Of a stretch of DNA of 64,000 nucleotides, positions 49,390 to 60,228 are shown piece after piece (position 1 is the first letter of the stretch; each line of letters starts with the position of its first letter). Origin of the DNA: Asterella californica (Eukaryota; Streptophyta; Marchantiopsida; Marchantiales; Aytoniaceae); the NCBI GenBank assembly GCA_036924285.1, contig JAYKYS010000012.1, positions 8,122,001 to 8,186,000 on the forward strand. Direction: 5' to 3'. The notes beneath the pieces were generated by a model. The model was not told the origin of the DNA and searched no databases. It saw only the letters and a list, made by a program, of their open reading frames with translations. The position numbers and the translations under genes were made by a program.

Positions 49390-50280
49390 CATAAGGCCTA
49401 CCACAAGACAACCCAAGACGAACGTTGATCTAAGGGAGGCAAGTCTAAAAATGGACCGAAACATAGATTTGAGACATAGGTCTAGGACATGAGTTCAAGA
49501 TGTGAGTTCAAGACACAGGACCGAGACATGAGTTTGACACATACGGACCTTGGTGTTGGTCCGAACCACAAGGTTTTGAGTCTGGGTCTAGACCACAAGT
49601 TTTCAAAAAATGGCTAAGTGTCGTAGCTCCATTGACATTTTAGGTCGTGAACGGAGCTCCATGTAAAATCTCGAGGTTAGTAAGATCTCATTGGAAAGGT
49701 CTCTGCGAGAGCTTTTCAATGATATGCAGAACTGATCTCTGAGTTGAGAATTATGACAGATCCTATGAGCGGGTTGTGGTGTAATTTTCAAGGACCGCCG
49801 ATCCCAGAAGTATATATGAGGAGAGCTCGATGCTTGGGTGGACCAGGACGAGTCACCCGACCCCATGGTTTGGCAGACAGACTCTAGGGGCATGAGGTGA
49901 TGGTTGGAGCGGTTCCACGGCACATCCCGGTCTAGACTTGGACATCTGGTCTGGAGGGCTGGAGCAAGACTAGGGAACGAGACCGCGAGTTAGACCACCG
50001 TTTGGGAGCCTAGTCCTAGATGGACATCACAGACGGTTGGGCTGCTAGGTGTGCTAGAGGTACCGTTTAGGACCCTAGACTTTATGAGAAGTTTGCCTTA
50101 GGTCATCTTGTTACTTGCTCATGTTTTGGGACCAACTTAGGCGGATCTAGGTCGGGACTTAGGGAATATTGAGCTTGATGATGAGGAAGATGGTCCGACT
50201 CCGGTCCAGACCAAATAGAATTAAGGTAAGTGGTGCATGGATGCCAACTTGTGATTGTGGTTTGCAAGTTAGCGTTGTGA
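49390..50280 (+). repeat. Gypsy LTR-like repeat, copy B
   Basis: Second copy of the 28840-29727 repeat, same strand. Its right end abuts, at about 50284, a minus-strand Gypsy protease frame that stops resembling protease exactly there, so this copy interrupts that element. Ends not fixed. Confidence 0.65.
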
Positions 50281-50284
50281 GTTA

Positions 50285-50612
50285 TCCCACCAATTGTCGT
50301 GGGAATATCTCGTAGTACTCCCAAAGGTGTTCTCCGACTCTGATCAGCCATCCTCAACACCCTTGGAGTTGATTCGAACTTCACGTATCCCAAGCCATGT
50401 GATGTGTCCTCTGTGATAATGTTCACACTCGAATCAGAATCTATGGATACATGCTTAATCAGACATCCATCTATTTCGATGTCTACTTCTGGAGAGCCTA
50501 AGTCCTCCGATCCCACTTGAAACACCGAAGGCAACTTCTTTGCTTTAGCCTTCGCTGGTTTTTTCAAGACTGCCAACATCAACTTCATGTACATCCGATT
50601 ATCTTCAACCAA
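50285..50612 (-). pseudogene. Ty3/Gypsy aspartic protease fragment
   Basis: Minus-strand frame with IDGCLIKHVSIDSDSSVNII followed by LGYVKFESTPRVLRMADQSR and PLGVLRDIPTTIGG, the pattern of plant Gypsy retropepsins. The active-site triad region reads DSDSS instead of the usual D-S/T-G, so it is likely inactive. The domain is cut at IPTTIGG by the LTR-like repeat copy B. Confidence 0.75.
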
Positions 50613-50700
50613 CTATTTTACCGTTATGTTAGTCGGTTGGTTCAGTAAGTCCTCTACGACATTGTAATGAGGGCTTATCACTGGAAACAACTTTCTTCGT

Positions 50701-51087
50701 CTATTCAGCCACCTGATGTCGAAGTTCAGATGGTCGATTGTCTTTGGGCGAAGGGACTTCGGCCTTCATCTTGCCAAGCCCTTCCTGGCTAGGTTTCGCT
50801 TCATCACTCTGTATACTCAGTTCCTTACTGAGTAGGGTCTTCACTTCTTCAGAAATATCAGCATGCAATCTGCTGAGGGGTTCTTCATTCTCTCTTCTTC
50901 TTCTCGAACTTCGGCCGTATTCAACTTTACACGCTTCTCTGCTAATTCGCACACTTGTTTTGTCAAAGTTTTGTGCGCTCTTTTCTGGTAGTTTTTTGTT
51001 ATTCTCACGGAATGGAATTATATCCGGATGAGAGTTTAAGTCTGATAAGAAACCAAACCCAAGTAAAACCTGATAAATCGAATACAA
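50701..51087 (-). pseudogene. Charged minus-strand frame upstream of the Gypsy protease
   Basis: A 128-codon frame (FRENNKKLPEKSAQNF, GRSSRRRRENEEPLSRLHAD, LSKELSIQSDEAKPSQEG). It sits where the end of gag would be relative to the protease at 50285-50612, but carries no zinc knuckle or gag core. Tentatively TE-derived. Confidence 0.35.
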
Positions 51088-51239
51088 ACATCAATGAAAT
51101 AGTTCTTTGATCAGGGACCTTTCCAACAATACAAACAAAAGATTCGAGAAGATACACATGCGATGAAATGAAGATAGCAAAATACTGGCGAAATGTTACT
51201 AGTCTCCTTCTGAAAAGACAGAAGAATACAGATTTCACA

Positions 51240-51735
51240 TCAAGGTTTCAAAGAGTAAGCCCTTACTCTTCCTTAGAAGTGTTCTTCCAACTGAATCCTC
51301 ACTCTTAAGAATCCCACTTATTTGAAGAAGGCAGACTTAAGACGAAGCCACCATCTTCCAAACTCTTCTTACAATTTAACTTATTCTCTTCCACTTCACA
51401 ATAACAGGTATATTCTCAGATTCTTAAAATGTCCTTCACTCAAATAGTCCGAAGGTTCTCTTCACTGAAGGTCATCTTCGCTCACTTGCGTCAATCAGAT
51501 TTACTCCTACGACAGCGAACTATGTCCTTCGTAGGTATTTGTCTTCGCCCACATCATTCACACTCTCGCTCCGCAATCTAGCATAACGAAAATTAACTAA
51601 CAAAGAACTGAAAACATGGAAAAGGTAAAATGTCTGAGACTCGCATCACTTATATACTAATTTTGTCGAAGATGGCAGATCTCATTTCTACAAAGAAAAG
51701 AGTACATCTAGATCGTTGAATCGCGTCTCCTAACT
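51240..51735 (-). promoter_or_regulatory. Possible LTR/promoter with TATA-like box
   Basis: Minus strand, between two coding-like regions. It contains TTAGTATATAAGTGATG at about 51645-51662, a TATA-box-like motif, followed by an untranslated-looking stretch. It may be the LTR or leader of the minus-strand element. No second copy was seen. Confidence 0.25.
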
Positions 51736-51757
51736 TGGCAGAACCGAAGTCTCACCA

Positions 51758-52466
51758 CTATCTAGCTGTAAAAGTCCTACATATACTCCATAAAGTTAGC
51801 TTAACTGTCTCTCTAACCTCCTTCAGATCTCTAATGATCCTCTCCGCTATCCTAACTACTTTGCTCTTCGCCGAAGGGTCTGGCGTAGCAGTCATCTCCT
51901 CTCTAAGGCGCGTGAGAAGCTCTATCTCCGTCGCGTCTAACTCGTTGACGAAGTACGAAGTCATCACCTCTTCAACCTTCACCCAAAGTCCTTCGGCCTT
52001 CTCTACTGCCTTCGCCTTCGCCTCGTGAGCCTTTGCCAACTCCTTGTCCTTCGTGGTCATCTGCTCCAAAATCGCATCTCTCTCAGACTTCATGTCGTGG
52101 TAGCACGAAGTCATAAGATTGAGCTTCGCCTGTCAGTCTTAAAGCTCCTGCAAAACTCTTGTTTGTTCCTCCGCTTGCACCACGAGCAAAGCATCTCGCT
52201 GCGAAGTATACTTTCTGACTTCGTCCAAAGTGTCCTCCAGCTTCTTCATTAGGACGTCCTTCTCCTGTATCCAGCCTTGGCGCCCGAAGTATACTCCGCT
52301 GAGAAGATCACCTATGGATATCGACTCCTTCGCCTCCGTCTCATATGCATGCTGTTGCATGTCCAGCTTGGTCATGATCGGCAACACAAAACCGCTGAGG
52401 TATTCGAGTGTATGCTCGAACATCCTTAGTTCTCTTCCAATTGAAACGCTCGATCTCGTCGAAGTT
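51758..52466 (-). pseudogene. Coiled-coil protein, C-terminal part (interrupted by Copia)
   Basis: Minus-strand frames 52139-52466 and 51758-52114 separated by two stop codons at about 52133-52142. Sequence: MFEHTLEYLSGFVLPIMTKL, KDVLMKKLEDTLDEVRKY, then KSERDAILEQMTTKDKELAK and SKVVRIAERIIRDLKEVRET. Strong heptad-like, Glu/Lys-rich coiled coil. The N-terminal part is at 57808-58581, on the other side of the Copia element, and the frames join in phase when the element and one target duplication are excluded. Family not recognised; probably an accessory ORF of a larger TE or a host gene. Confidence 0.5.
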
Positions 52467-52470
52467 GTCG

Positions 52471-52699
52471 TGTTGATATAGTCCCAAGCTCTAGTAGATC
52501 GACGGCTACCATTAGCCGGAGTGGTTAGGGTTGTTAGACTTAGTTAGAGGGCTAACCCACCATTAGGGTTTCCCTTGTACTCACCTCCACTATATATACA
52601 GAGAGAGGCAAAGCCTCTCTCATCTCATTCCTATTTTACTTCCTTGTCTACTCGCTCTCTCTCTTCTTGGAGTGTCCTCGAAGTATCGATCTTTCTACA
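52471..52699 (+). repeat. Copia 5' LTR with TATA box and hairpin
   Basis: 229 bp, TGTTGATATAG...CTTTCTACA. It contains a TATA box (CTATATATAC near 52590) and, just downstream, a 9-bp stem (52601-52609 with 52613-52621, GAGAGAGGC, loop AAA) in the presumed transcribed leader. Confidence 0.93.
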
Positions 52700-52711
52700 T
52701 GGTATCAGAGC
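52700..52711 (+). promoter_or_regulatory. Primer binding site for initiator Met-tRNA
   Basis: TGGTATCAGAGC directly follows the 5' LTR. It is the standard plant Copia primer site complementary to the initiator methionine tRNA. Confidence 0.95.
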
Positions 52712-53372
52712 TGGTGAGAGTGTGTGTCCCTTGCTGATGAGCAAGATGGAGTTTGGAGTACAGGAGAGAGCAGCCGGAGTTGTGCCTGATGTCGTGCACT
52801 ATCCTACTGATGCGTTCGGGTGAGACGAAACCGTTTCTTTCGCCACCAGAAACTTTGAACGCGATTTCGGAGGCCTAGACGATTTTTTCTCGCTGTTTTT
52901 TGTCGACTAGTCTTTTTAAGCTGTCTTGTTTAGAAGGTGCGAATTGTGTACTTGGCCAAGTTTCAGTCGATTTGGAGTTCTCCAGCGGCAGTTTTTCAAT
53001 TGGATCTTTTTCGACCAAGACGAAAGTTTTAGGACTTGAGTCTAAAACAAATTCTGTTCCGAATAAGGGTGGGTTGAAAGGGTCTAGCTATTTGAAAAAT
53101 TTGGAAAATTTTGAGGGGTCGCACACCCATTTCTGACCTCGTCTGGTCTAGTTTCGACCTTTCTTGGTGTGTTCTTTCGACGTTTCTGTCGTGTTTTGTA
53201 CACCTACAGTTCGCGCACAGGTTCTTTCTCGTTGTCGCTGCAGGAGGAGTTCGTGGAGTCGCCTCATTGTGACTTGTGACAACTCTTGATCGCGCGGTGT
53301 GGAGAGACGAGTTTTGTGAAGGTTCTGTAGATTTTTCCACGTACAGACCTGAGCAATTTCAACATTGCCGCT

Positions 53373-56300
53373 ATGGCGGAGTCCGTGTCTTTGATCACTT
53401 GAGAGAAGCTCGACAAGAACAACTACCAAGTATGGAAGTTCCGGATGAAGATCTTCCTGCAGGGACAAGATCTATGGGATCTTATCACTGAGGAGGAGAA
53501 AGCGCTTGAAGTGCCAATTTCTGATCCGAAATTCAAGGAGTGGAAGAAGCGCTCCTATCAGGCTATTCACTACATAGCGCTGACAGTTTCAACATCGATG
53601 ATCGGTCACATCCAGGATTGCGATACGCCCAAGAAAGCTTGGGATGCACTCGCGCATCTGTTTCAATCAGGAACAGAAGCGCGGAAGCTGCAATTGCTGC
53701 AGCAGTTCAACACCGTGAAGAAGGGGTCGATGTGCATCAACGACTACGTGAACCATGTCAAGCAGCTCACGGATCAGCTATCTTCTGCCAAAGTCGAGAT
53801 TGATCTCACTGTCTTGATCGGAGTCACATTGCAGGGACTACCTGCAGAGTACAAACAGTTCATAACATCGATTTCGACCAGAGAACCCTTTCCCCTTTGA
53901 TGAGCTTGTTCCTATGATGTTAGGAGAGGAGGTGCGCCTACTGGGGAGTTCTACTTCGATGGGTCAGCAAGAATCTGTCTATTTTGCAGGTTCTGGAGGA
54001 TCTCGAGGTAGGGGTCGTGGCAAAGGTGTTGGACGTGGACGGGGTCACGGACAGCAACAGCAATCGCAGCAGCAGTAGAACCAACAGAACCAGCAGCAGT
54101 CTGGTTCCAACAACAATCAGAGAAGAGCGCCTGGTTCTTGCAACTACTGCAAGAAGCAAGGCCACAATGCGAATCAGTGCTACAAGAAGCAGAACGATTA
54201 GAGACAACACGACAACAACCCCCAACAAGGTAACAACAACCAGCAAGGCTATGCAGTCACTGAGCATGTCTATTCGGAGCAGTTGCTGATTACTACGCAT
54301 CAGAGTTATGCGCTTTCGAGCCACAGACTGACTGGGTGATCAACTTTGGCGCCACCAGTCACATGACTCCCCATCGGGGGTGGTTTACTTCACTCGAGCC
54401 TGTGAAGACTCCACAGTTTATGGTGACATGAGATGACACCAAGCACAAGATCCAACACAAGGGTAACATTCCACTTGACATTCCTACTTCAACATTTACT
54501 GGTATACGGAATGTCCTACATGTACCCACATTGACTAGAAACCTGCTATCTGTAGGACAGTTGATAGAGCAGGGTCTGCAAGTGCGCTTCAATAAAGATG
54601 GATGCTTTATTGAAGATTCGAGTGGCACTGTCATAGCTCGGGGTATCAAGAGTGGTAGGCTGTTTAAACTAGATGCATCTGCGCCTAAGTTACAGGCTGC
54701 CATGTATGGACAGAGTGGTCCAGTAGTGTCTGACATTGACATATGGCACAAGCGAATTGGGCACATGAACTTTCAGAGGCTGAAAAGCCTTCCGAGTTCT
54801 GACTTGGTTACAGGTCTGTCCAAATTCGAATCTTGTGAGCCCACTGGAGTCTGTGCAGCATGTCAATTCGGCAAGCAAGCTAGACAGCCCTTTAAGGGAT
54901 CAGGCAGTAGAGCGAACAAGCTTCTAGAGCTTGTTCACACTGATGTACGGACTGCTTCTCAGCCAAGTATGACCGGTTTCTAGTACTTCGTGTCGTTCAT
55001 TGATGATCATTCGCGTTATACTTGGATCTATTTGTTGAGAAACAAGTCCTCTGCCGAAGTACTGTCAACATTCCAGACTTTCCGCAAGTTGGTGGAGAAA
55101 TAGTCTGGAGCATCCATCCTCTGTCTGAGATCTGATGGAGGAGGCGAGTTCCTTTCTGGAGAGTTCGATGCATATCTACGTGAGCATGGTATTCGACGCC
55201 AGAAGACTTGCAGCTACAGTCCGCAGCAGAACGGGGTTGCGGAGTGCAAGAATCGACACATAGCAGAAGCTGCTCGTGCGATGTTGAATGAGAAGATCAT
55301 GCCTAGACCTTACTGGACAGAAGCTGTTTCATGTGCGGTGTATCTGATGAACCGGACGCCTATAGTGACAATCCACAGCAAGACACCGATGGAGGTCTTC
55401 ACAGGCAGTAAGCCAAATTACTCTTTCCTTAAAGTTTTCGGATGTATCTGTTATGTGCACATACTTGATGAAAGACGTAAGAAACTAGATCCGAAAGCAG
55501 ATAGATGTATCTTCCTTAGTTATGCTTCTGATACGAAAGGATATAGGTGCTACAATCCTTCGTCCAAGCAGTTCTATATCAGTAGAGATGTTGTTTTTGA
55601 TGAGCTACAGTCTTGGTTTGCACCTGCACCTGTCGTAGCCATCCCTGTACCTACTGTAGAACCAAGGAGTCATTCCACTGTAGTACCTCAGAGTAGTACG
55701 TTGAGTGGAGGATCTAGAGAAGTCATAGATTCTAGATCAGAATCTGTTGCACATAGAGCTGTTGTTAACGCTGGAGTCCACGTAACACAGCCTAGTGGAA
55801 CTAGTGTAGTTTCTACACAGGATGAGCGCGTGTTTTTACAGCGTATGTTTGACTCATCTAGATATGTGGATCTTCCACATCCATTGGATACTTTGTCTCA
55901 GACCTTGGCGTCTACGTTAGATCAGATGCAAGGGGAGGTGACTAGTGCACCAATTACCTCTCGCAGATCTGAGCGGGCAAAACATCCAGTGAGTAGGTAT
56001 ATGCATCAAGGTTTTCTTGTTGCGCACCATGCATATATGGCCAATGTTCTTCAGGAACAGGAACCGAGTTCGCTTGAGGAGGCGATGCACAAGACCCAAT
56101 GGGTAAGTGCTATGGAAGCTGAACTTGCTGCGCTTCACCACCAACAGACTTGGGAGTTGGTGGACTTACTTGAGGATAAGAAAGCGATTGGTTGCAGGTG
56201 GGTCTTCAAGATCAAGCGTAACTCGGATGGTACCGTGTGCCGGTACAAGGCCAGATTGGTAACCAAGGGCTACGCACAGCAACATGGAGTGGATTTTGAG

Positions 56301-57633
56301 GAGACTTTTGCTCCAGTTGCGAAGATGGTGACTATTCGAACCGCAGTTGCAGTTGCAACTCAGAAAGGTTGGAAGATGCATCAGATGGACTTCAAGAACG
56401 CCTTCCTCAACGACGATCTTGAGGAGGAGGTCTACATGCAGCAACCTCCTGGTTATGAGGATCCTAAGTTCCCTTCCCGTGTATGTAAGTTACGGAAGGC
56501 TCTCTATGGTCTGAAATAGGCACCAAGAGCATGGTATGCAAAGATCAATTCTTACTTGCAGTCTCTTGGTTTCCATCTTTGTAGTTCAAACTCTACCTTG
56601 TATTCATTGAGAATACGAGACCGGATTGTTGTGATCACCATCTATGTTGATGACTTGATCATTACCGGTAACTTTGAGGAGCTTATTTCTCAGATCAAAG
56701 GATCACTTGAAATCCGAGTTCGAGATGATGGACTTAGGAGAACTCAAGTACTTCCTTGCTGTGGAGTTCATTAGAGATGGGAAGGATGTTTGGCTTGTAC
56801 AGCGACAGTATGCTCTCAGTATGCTTGAGAGATTTGGTATGCTTGACTGCAAACCCATTGCTACACCATTAGAGCAAGGGGTAAAGCTAGGAGCAGAGGA
56901 TGGTGAGTTATTGGATGATCCACGCATGTACAGACAGATGGTTGGTAGTCTTATCTACTTGACCATCACCAGATCAGACTTGAGCTATGCCGTCGGTCTG
57001 ATCAGTCAGTTCATGCAGTCACCACGAAGACCACATTTGGAGGCTGTCAAGCGGATCCTCCGCTACGTGAAGTTCTCAGTGTAGTACGGACTTCACTATC
57101 GATACGATGGACCATTCTTGTTACATGGCTACACAGATGCTGATTGGGCAGCAAGTGCCGACAAGAGATCCACGTCAGGTTACGCTTTTGGACTTGGAAG
57201 CGCTGCTATAAGCTGGGCTTCTAAGAAGCAACCCACAGTTGCTTTGTCGTCCACGGAAGCAGAGTATCGAGGAGCAACGAACGCAACATGCGAATCGATT
57301 TGGCTTCGATGTCTGCTATCTGATATTGGTGTGGAGTGTACAGATCCTGTTGTTGTATATACAGACAACATTAGCAGCATGAAGTTAGCTAGTTTACCTG
57401 TTTTCCATGCTAGGACGAATGACATTGAGGTGCACTATCATTTCATTAGAGAGAAGGTCCTTACAAGAGAGATCGAGCTCAGTTATGTGAGCACAGGAGA
57501 TCAGGTTGCCGATATCTTCACTAAGGCATTGCCTAGAGATAAGTTTGATGCTTTCAGACATTGTCTAGGAGTACAGGATGTAGAGACGAGCTTGAAGGGG
57601 AGATCGACGGTTATCATTAGCCGGAGTGGTTAG
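53373..57633 (+). pseudogene. Copia gag-pol polyprotein (disrupted)
   Basis: Domains in order. Gag begins at the ATG at 53373, with KLDKNNYQVWKFRMKIFLQG. Zinc knuckle CNYCKKQGHNANQC at about 54138-54180. Protease near 54330 reads INFGATSHM where DSGATSHM is expected, so the catalytic Asp is gone. GAG-pre-integrase at about 54735-54890, with IWHKRIGHMNFQRL. Integrase at about 54930-55420, including LRSDGGGEF and NGVAECKNRH. RT at about 56080-57090, with the catalytic IYVDDLIITG at about 56641. RNase H at 57118-57580 ends ADIFTKALPRDKF. Stops at 53400, 54076, 54199, 54429, 54981, 55101, 56517 and 57082. Frameshifts near 53890 and 56710. Confidence 0.93.
57594..57602 (+). promoter_or_regulatory. 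Polypurine tract
   Basis: AAGGGGAG, directly before the 3' LTR, is the expected plus-strand priming site. The 3' LTR begins ATCGACGG here, lacking the first bases of the 5' LTR. Confidence 0.8.
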
Positions 57634-57803
57634 GGTTGTTAGAGTTAGTTAGAGGACTAACCCACCATTAGGGTTTCCCTTGTACTCACCTCCACTATAT
57701 ATACAGAGAGAGGCAAAGCCTCTCTCATCTCATTTCTATTTTACTTCCTGTCTACTCGCTCTCTCTCTTCTTGGAGTGTCCTCGAAGTATCGATCTTTTT
57801 ACA
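57603..57803 (+). repeat. Copia 3' LTR, missing its first ~27 bases
   Basis: Matches 52498-52699 with few substitutions and a small indel (TTCCTTGTC versus TTCCTGTC). The start TGTTGATATAGTCCC of the 5' LTR is absent; the polypurine tract joins the LTR at a shared AG. Confidence 0.93.
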
Positions 57804-57807
57804 GTCG

Positions 57808-58581
57808 CCAAGTCCGATCTAGACGAAGTCCGAAGCTCCACTTGAGAGACTTTCGCCTCTGCTGCTGGCACACCCGAAGATTCTCTTCGCACACTCAACT
57901 CCCCTTGGTCTCTCTTCGGACTCGACGCTCCAATTATCTGCACTAAAGAAGACTTCGCGGGAGATCGTCCGCCATCTGCTCCTTCGTCCGAAGTCGCTAT
58001 GGTTGTCCTTCTTGCCTTCTTCTTCCTCCTCGAAGTTACACCACTCGGTGTACCCTCCTTAATCGTTCTCTTCGCTCGGGTACTAGGTCCCACCGAAGTC
58101 GTCGGAGTAGTAACTTCCTCCCTCCGAGGAGTTAGCTCCATCAACAGTTCGTCTTCGGACGTCGTCCTCTGAGCGAACTTCTCCTCTTCCGCCGAAGCTA
58201 ATATCTTCATCCCCCGGTAGAATACTGCTGCGAACGCTGCGAAGTACATCGAGCTGCCTTCATCGAAGGTACTATACAGCTTATGAACATTATAGTGGAA
58301 GATCTTCGCCCAGTACGCCATCCTGCCTTCGAAGATCTGCTCGATGAAATGTATCTACCAATTTGGCAGCTGCGAAATACGCTGTGGTTTGAAGATCGTA
58401 TTGAGTGCGATCGCCACATCCCTCTTGAAGGGGTCGATATAACTATGCACTTTGAACCCATTGGACCCCACCGGTGTTGAAGAAAATAACTCGTCATACT
58501 TCGCCACTTCCTCCGAAGACTGCTTACAGGTACTATCGTATAGGAGGTCCTTTCATTGAAAGTACAATGGCTTGTTCTCAA
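57808..58581 (-). pseudogene. N-terminal part of the interrupted coiled-coil protein frame
   Basis: Minus strand. The 58321-57808 frame reads MAYWAKIFHYNVHKLYSTFD and SSMYFAAFAAVFYRGMK, then a low-complexity Ser/Thr/Lys-rich tail with TSRRKKKARRTT (nuclear-signal-like) and ELRTSSRSDLAT up to the insertion point. Upstream in the same frame, after one stop, are EEVAKYDELFSSTPVGSNGF and YIDPFKRDVAIALNTIFK. The globular N-terminus is not assigned to a family. See 51758-52466 for the other part. Confidence 0.5.
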
Positions 58582-59500
58582 GTATATGCAGCTCGATTTA
58601 TGATCTTCCTCGAGAAGCCCTTATAGATTCCAGTCATAGCGGATTCCTGCTGTATATTTTTGCAACCTTCGCTTCAGAACCTATGCAAAGCTCACAACTG
58701 TCAATGTTGTTGTTCCATGTAAACAGGCGGCTCCAACCCTCTCGAACAAGCTGCTGAACCTAAGCTCCAATAAACCGGAAACCACTCTCGGTTCAACTAC
58801 TGGCGATGTAACATACAAAATATAATCTCTGCAGGTCGAAAGATGGTCTCTCAAATATATGGCGACTCTGACCCAGCAGCATAAGCCCCTCATAGCGAAA
58901 GAGGACTCGATTCCGACTCAGCACGACCCAGCAGCATAAGCCCCTCATAAAGCCCCTCAGCGAAAGAAAACTCGGACTAAATAATACCATACCATTCCAT
59001 GTATGTAATCATCCACCTGGTGCTTCTTGAACTCTCCTGAACTCTCTCGCGAATGGATTGCCGGATCCGGCTTATGGCGATCACTTTAATTTGAATGCTA
59101 CGACGAGTAAGTTATGTAATTGAAGCCAATCTCTCCAGGTGTTCTGACTTTACATTGTAGTTTGAATGTTGCGACGACCAAACTGTTAGCTCATTAGGTA
59201 AAGTGAAGCTAAACTCTTGTGAAGCTCATATTTGTGAACGCGCTTTTGACGTATACATAAACCTATAAGTAACATCGTGCGTGGCGAGGGCACTTTTTTT
59301 AACGCTCTCGTACCACACAATCGACAGGGCCACAGCGAAATGTAGCCGGGCGCAATCGCGTCTACACCTCATTGAGGCAAGATTTCGCTGTGGTGCCGAG
59401 GCACAACGAGTCACCAGAGCGCACACCCATCGTCATACCAAAGAGTAACACCTGTCATACGGGCAATTTGAGCACGAAGGTGTTAGTATGAACACACGGA
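58582..59500. other. No gene; duplicated GACCCAGCAGCATAAGCCCC motif
   Basis: Short shadow frames only. GACCCAGCAGCATAAGCCCC occurs at about 58870 and 58925, with CCTCATAGCGAAAGA variants that recur near 60220, tying this interval to the downstream repeats. Confidence 0.5.
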
Positions 59501-59516
59501 AGACTAGGACGCACGA

Positions 59517-60000
59517 AGATTCCTACTCCCCATAAAGCGAAGGTCCGATGAAAGCGACTCATAAAGCGAAATAACGCGACTCATAAACCGTCGGTCCGGA
59601 CCTTCGGACTGAGCATAAAGCGACTCGACCGATAAGCGACTCGACTCATAAGGCTCGGTACCAAAGCGACTCGACTCATAAAGTCCGAGGCATAAAGCGA
59701 CTCGACTCATAAACCGAAGGTCCGGAGCGACCCTATAAGCGACTCGCTCCCGATAAGCGACTCGACTCATATAAGTCGCTCATATAAGCGACTCGAGGTA
59801 CCGAGCATAAAGCGACTCGACTCATAAACCGAAGGTCCGGATAAGCGATAAGCGACCCGACTAACCCGAGAAGCGACTCGACTCATAAGGCTCGGTACCA
59901 AAGCGACTCGACTCATAAAGTCCGAGGTACCGAGCATAAAGCGACTCGACTCATAAACCGAAGGTCCGGACCGAGCATAAAGCGACTCATAAAGCGAATG
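59517..60000. repeat. Minisatellite of AAGCGACTCGACTCATAAA units
   Basis: More than ten copies of AAGCGACTCGACTCATAA interspersed with CCGAAGGTCCGG, TCCGAGG and GGCTCGGTACC blocks. A higher-order unit beginning CATAAAGCGACTCGACTC appears near 59690, 59810 and 59935. Frames across it (such as minus 59504-59770) are repeat artefacts. Confidence 0.92.
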
Positions 60001-60068
60001 TCCTTCTCCCCTATTCCATCCGCATCCTACTCTCCTATTCCATCCGCATCCTACTCCAAACTCGTAAT

Positions 60069-60136
60069 GAACCTACTCCCCTAAACTACGTCCCCATAAA
60101 GCGAAGGTCCGAGTAGGTTCATAACCTTCGCTTTAT
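60069..60136. repeat. Interlocked inverted repeats
   Basis: ATAAAGCGAAGGT at 60096-60108 is inverted at 60124-60136. GAACCTACTC at about 60070 is inverted as GAGTAGGTTC at 60111-60120. The two stems overlap in a pseudoknot-like order. Confidence 0.8.
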
Positions 60137-60228
60137 AACACACAGCGGAGATCCGGAATAAGAAAGCAAGCCGACAGCACGTCATTCAGTTCAGTCAGGC
60201 GAAATCCACCATAAAACCCCTCAGCGAA

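Larger units (their letters stand above)
52471..57803 (+). mobile_element. Near full-length Ty1/Copia retrotransposon
   Basis: 5.3-kb element with 5' LTR (52471-52699), primer site, gag-pol, polypurine tract and 3' LTR (57603-57803). It is flanked by GTCG at 52467-52470 and 57804-57807, consistent with a 4-5 bp target duplication, and inserted in the minus-strand coiled-coil frame. The LTRs differ by only a few bases plus one 5' deletion, implying a fairly recent insertion, although the coding region carries several stops and shifts. Confidence 0.95.

Noticed and set aside
53938..54324. 128-codon leucine-rich minus-strand frame
   Set aside because: Antisense of the Gln/Asn/Ser-rich gag tail of the Copia element; a composition artefact.
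59504..59770. 88-codon minus-strand frame with repeated YESSR-type units
   Set aside because: It is only the minisatellite read in one frame.
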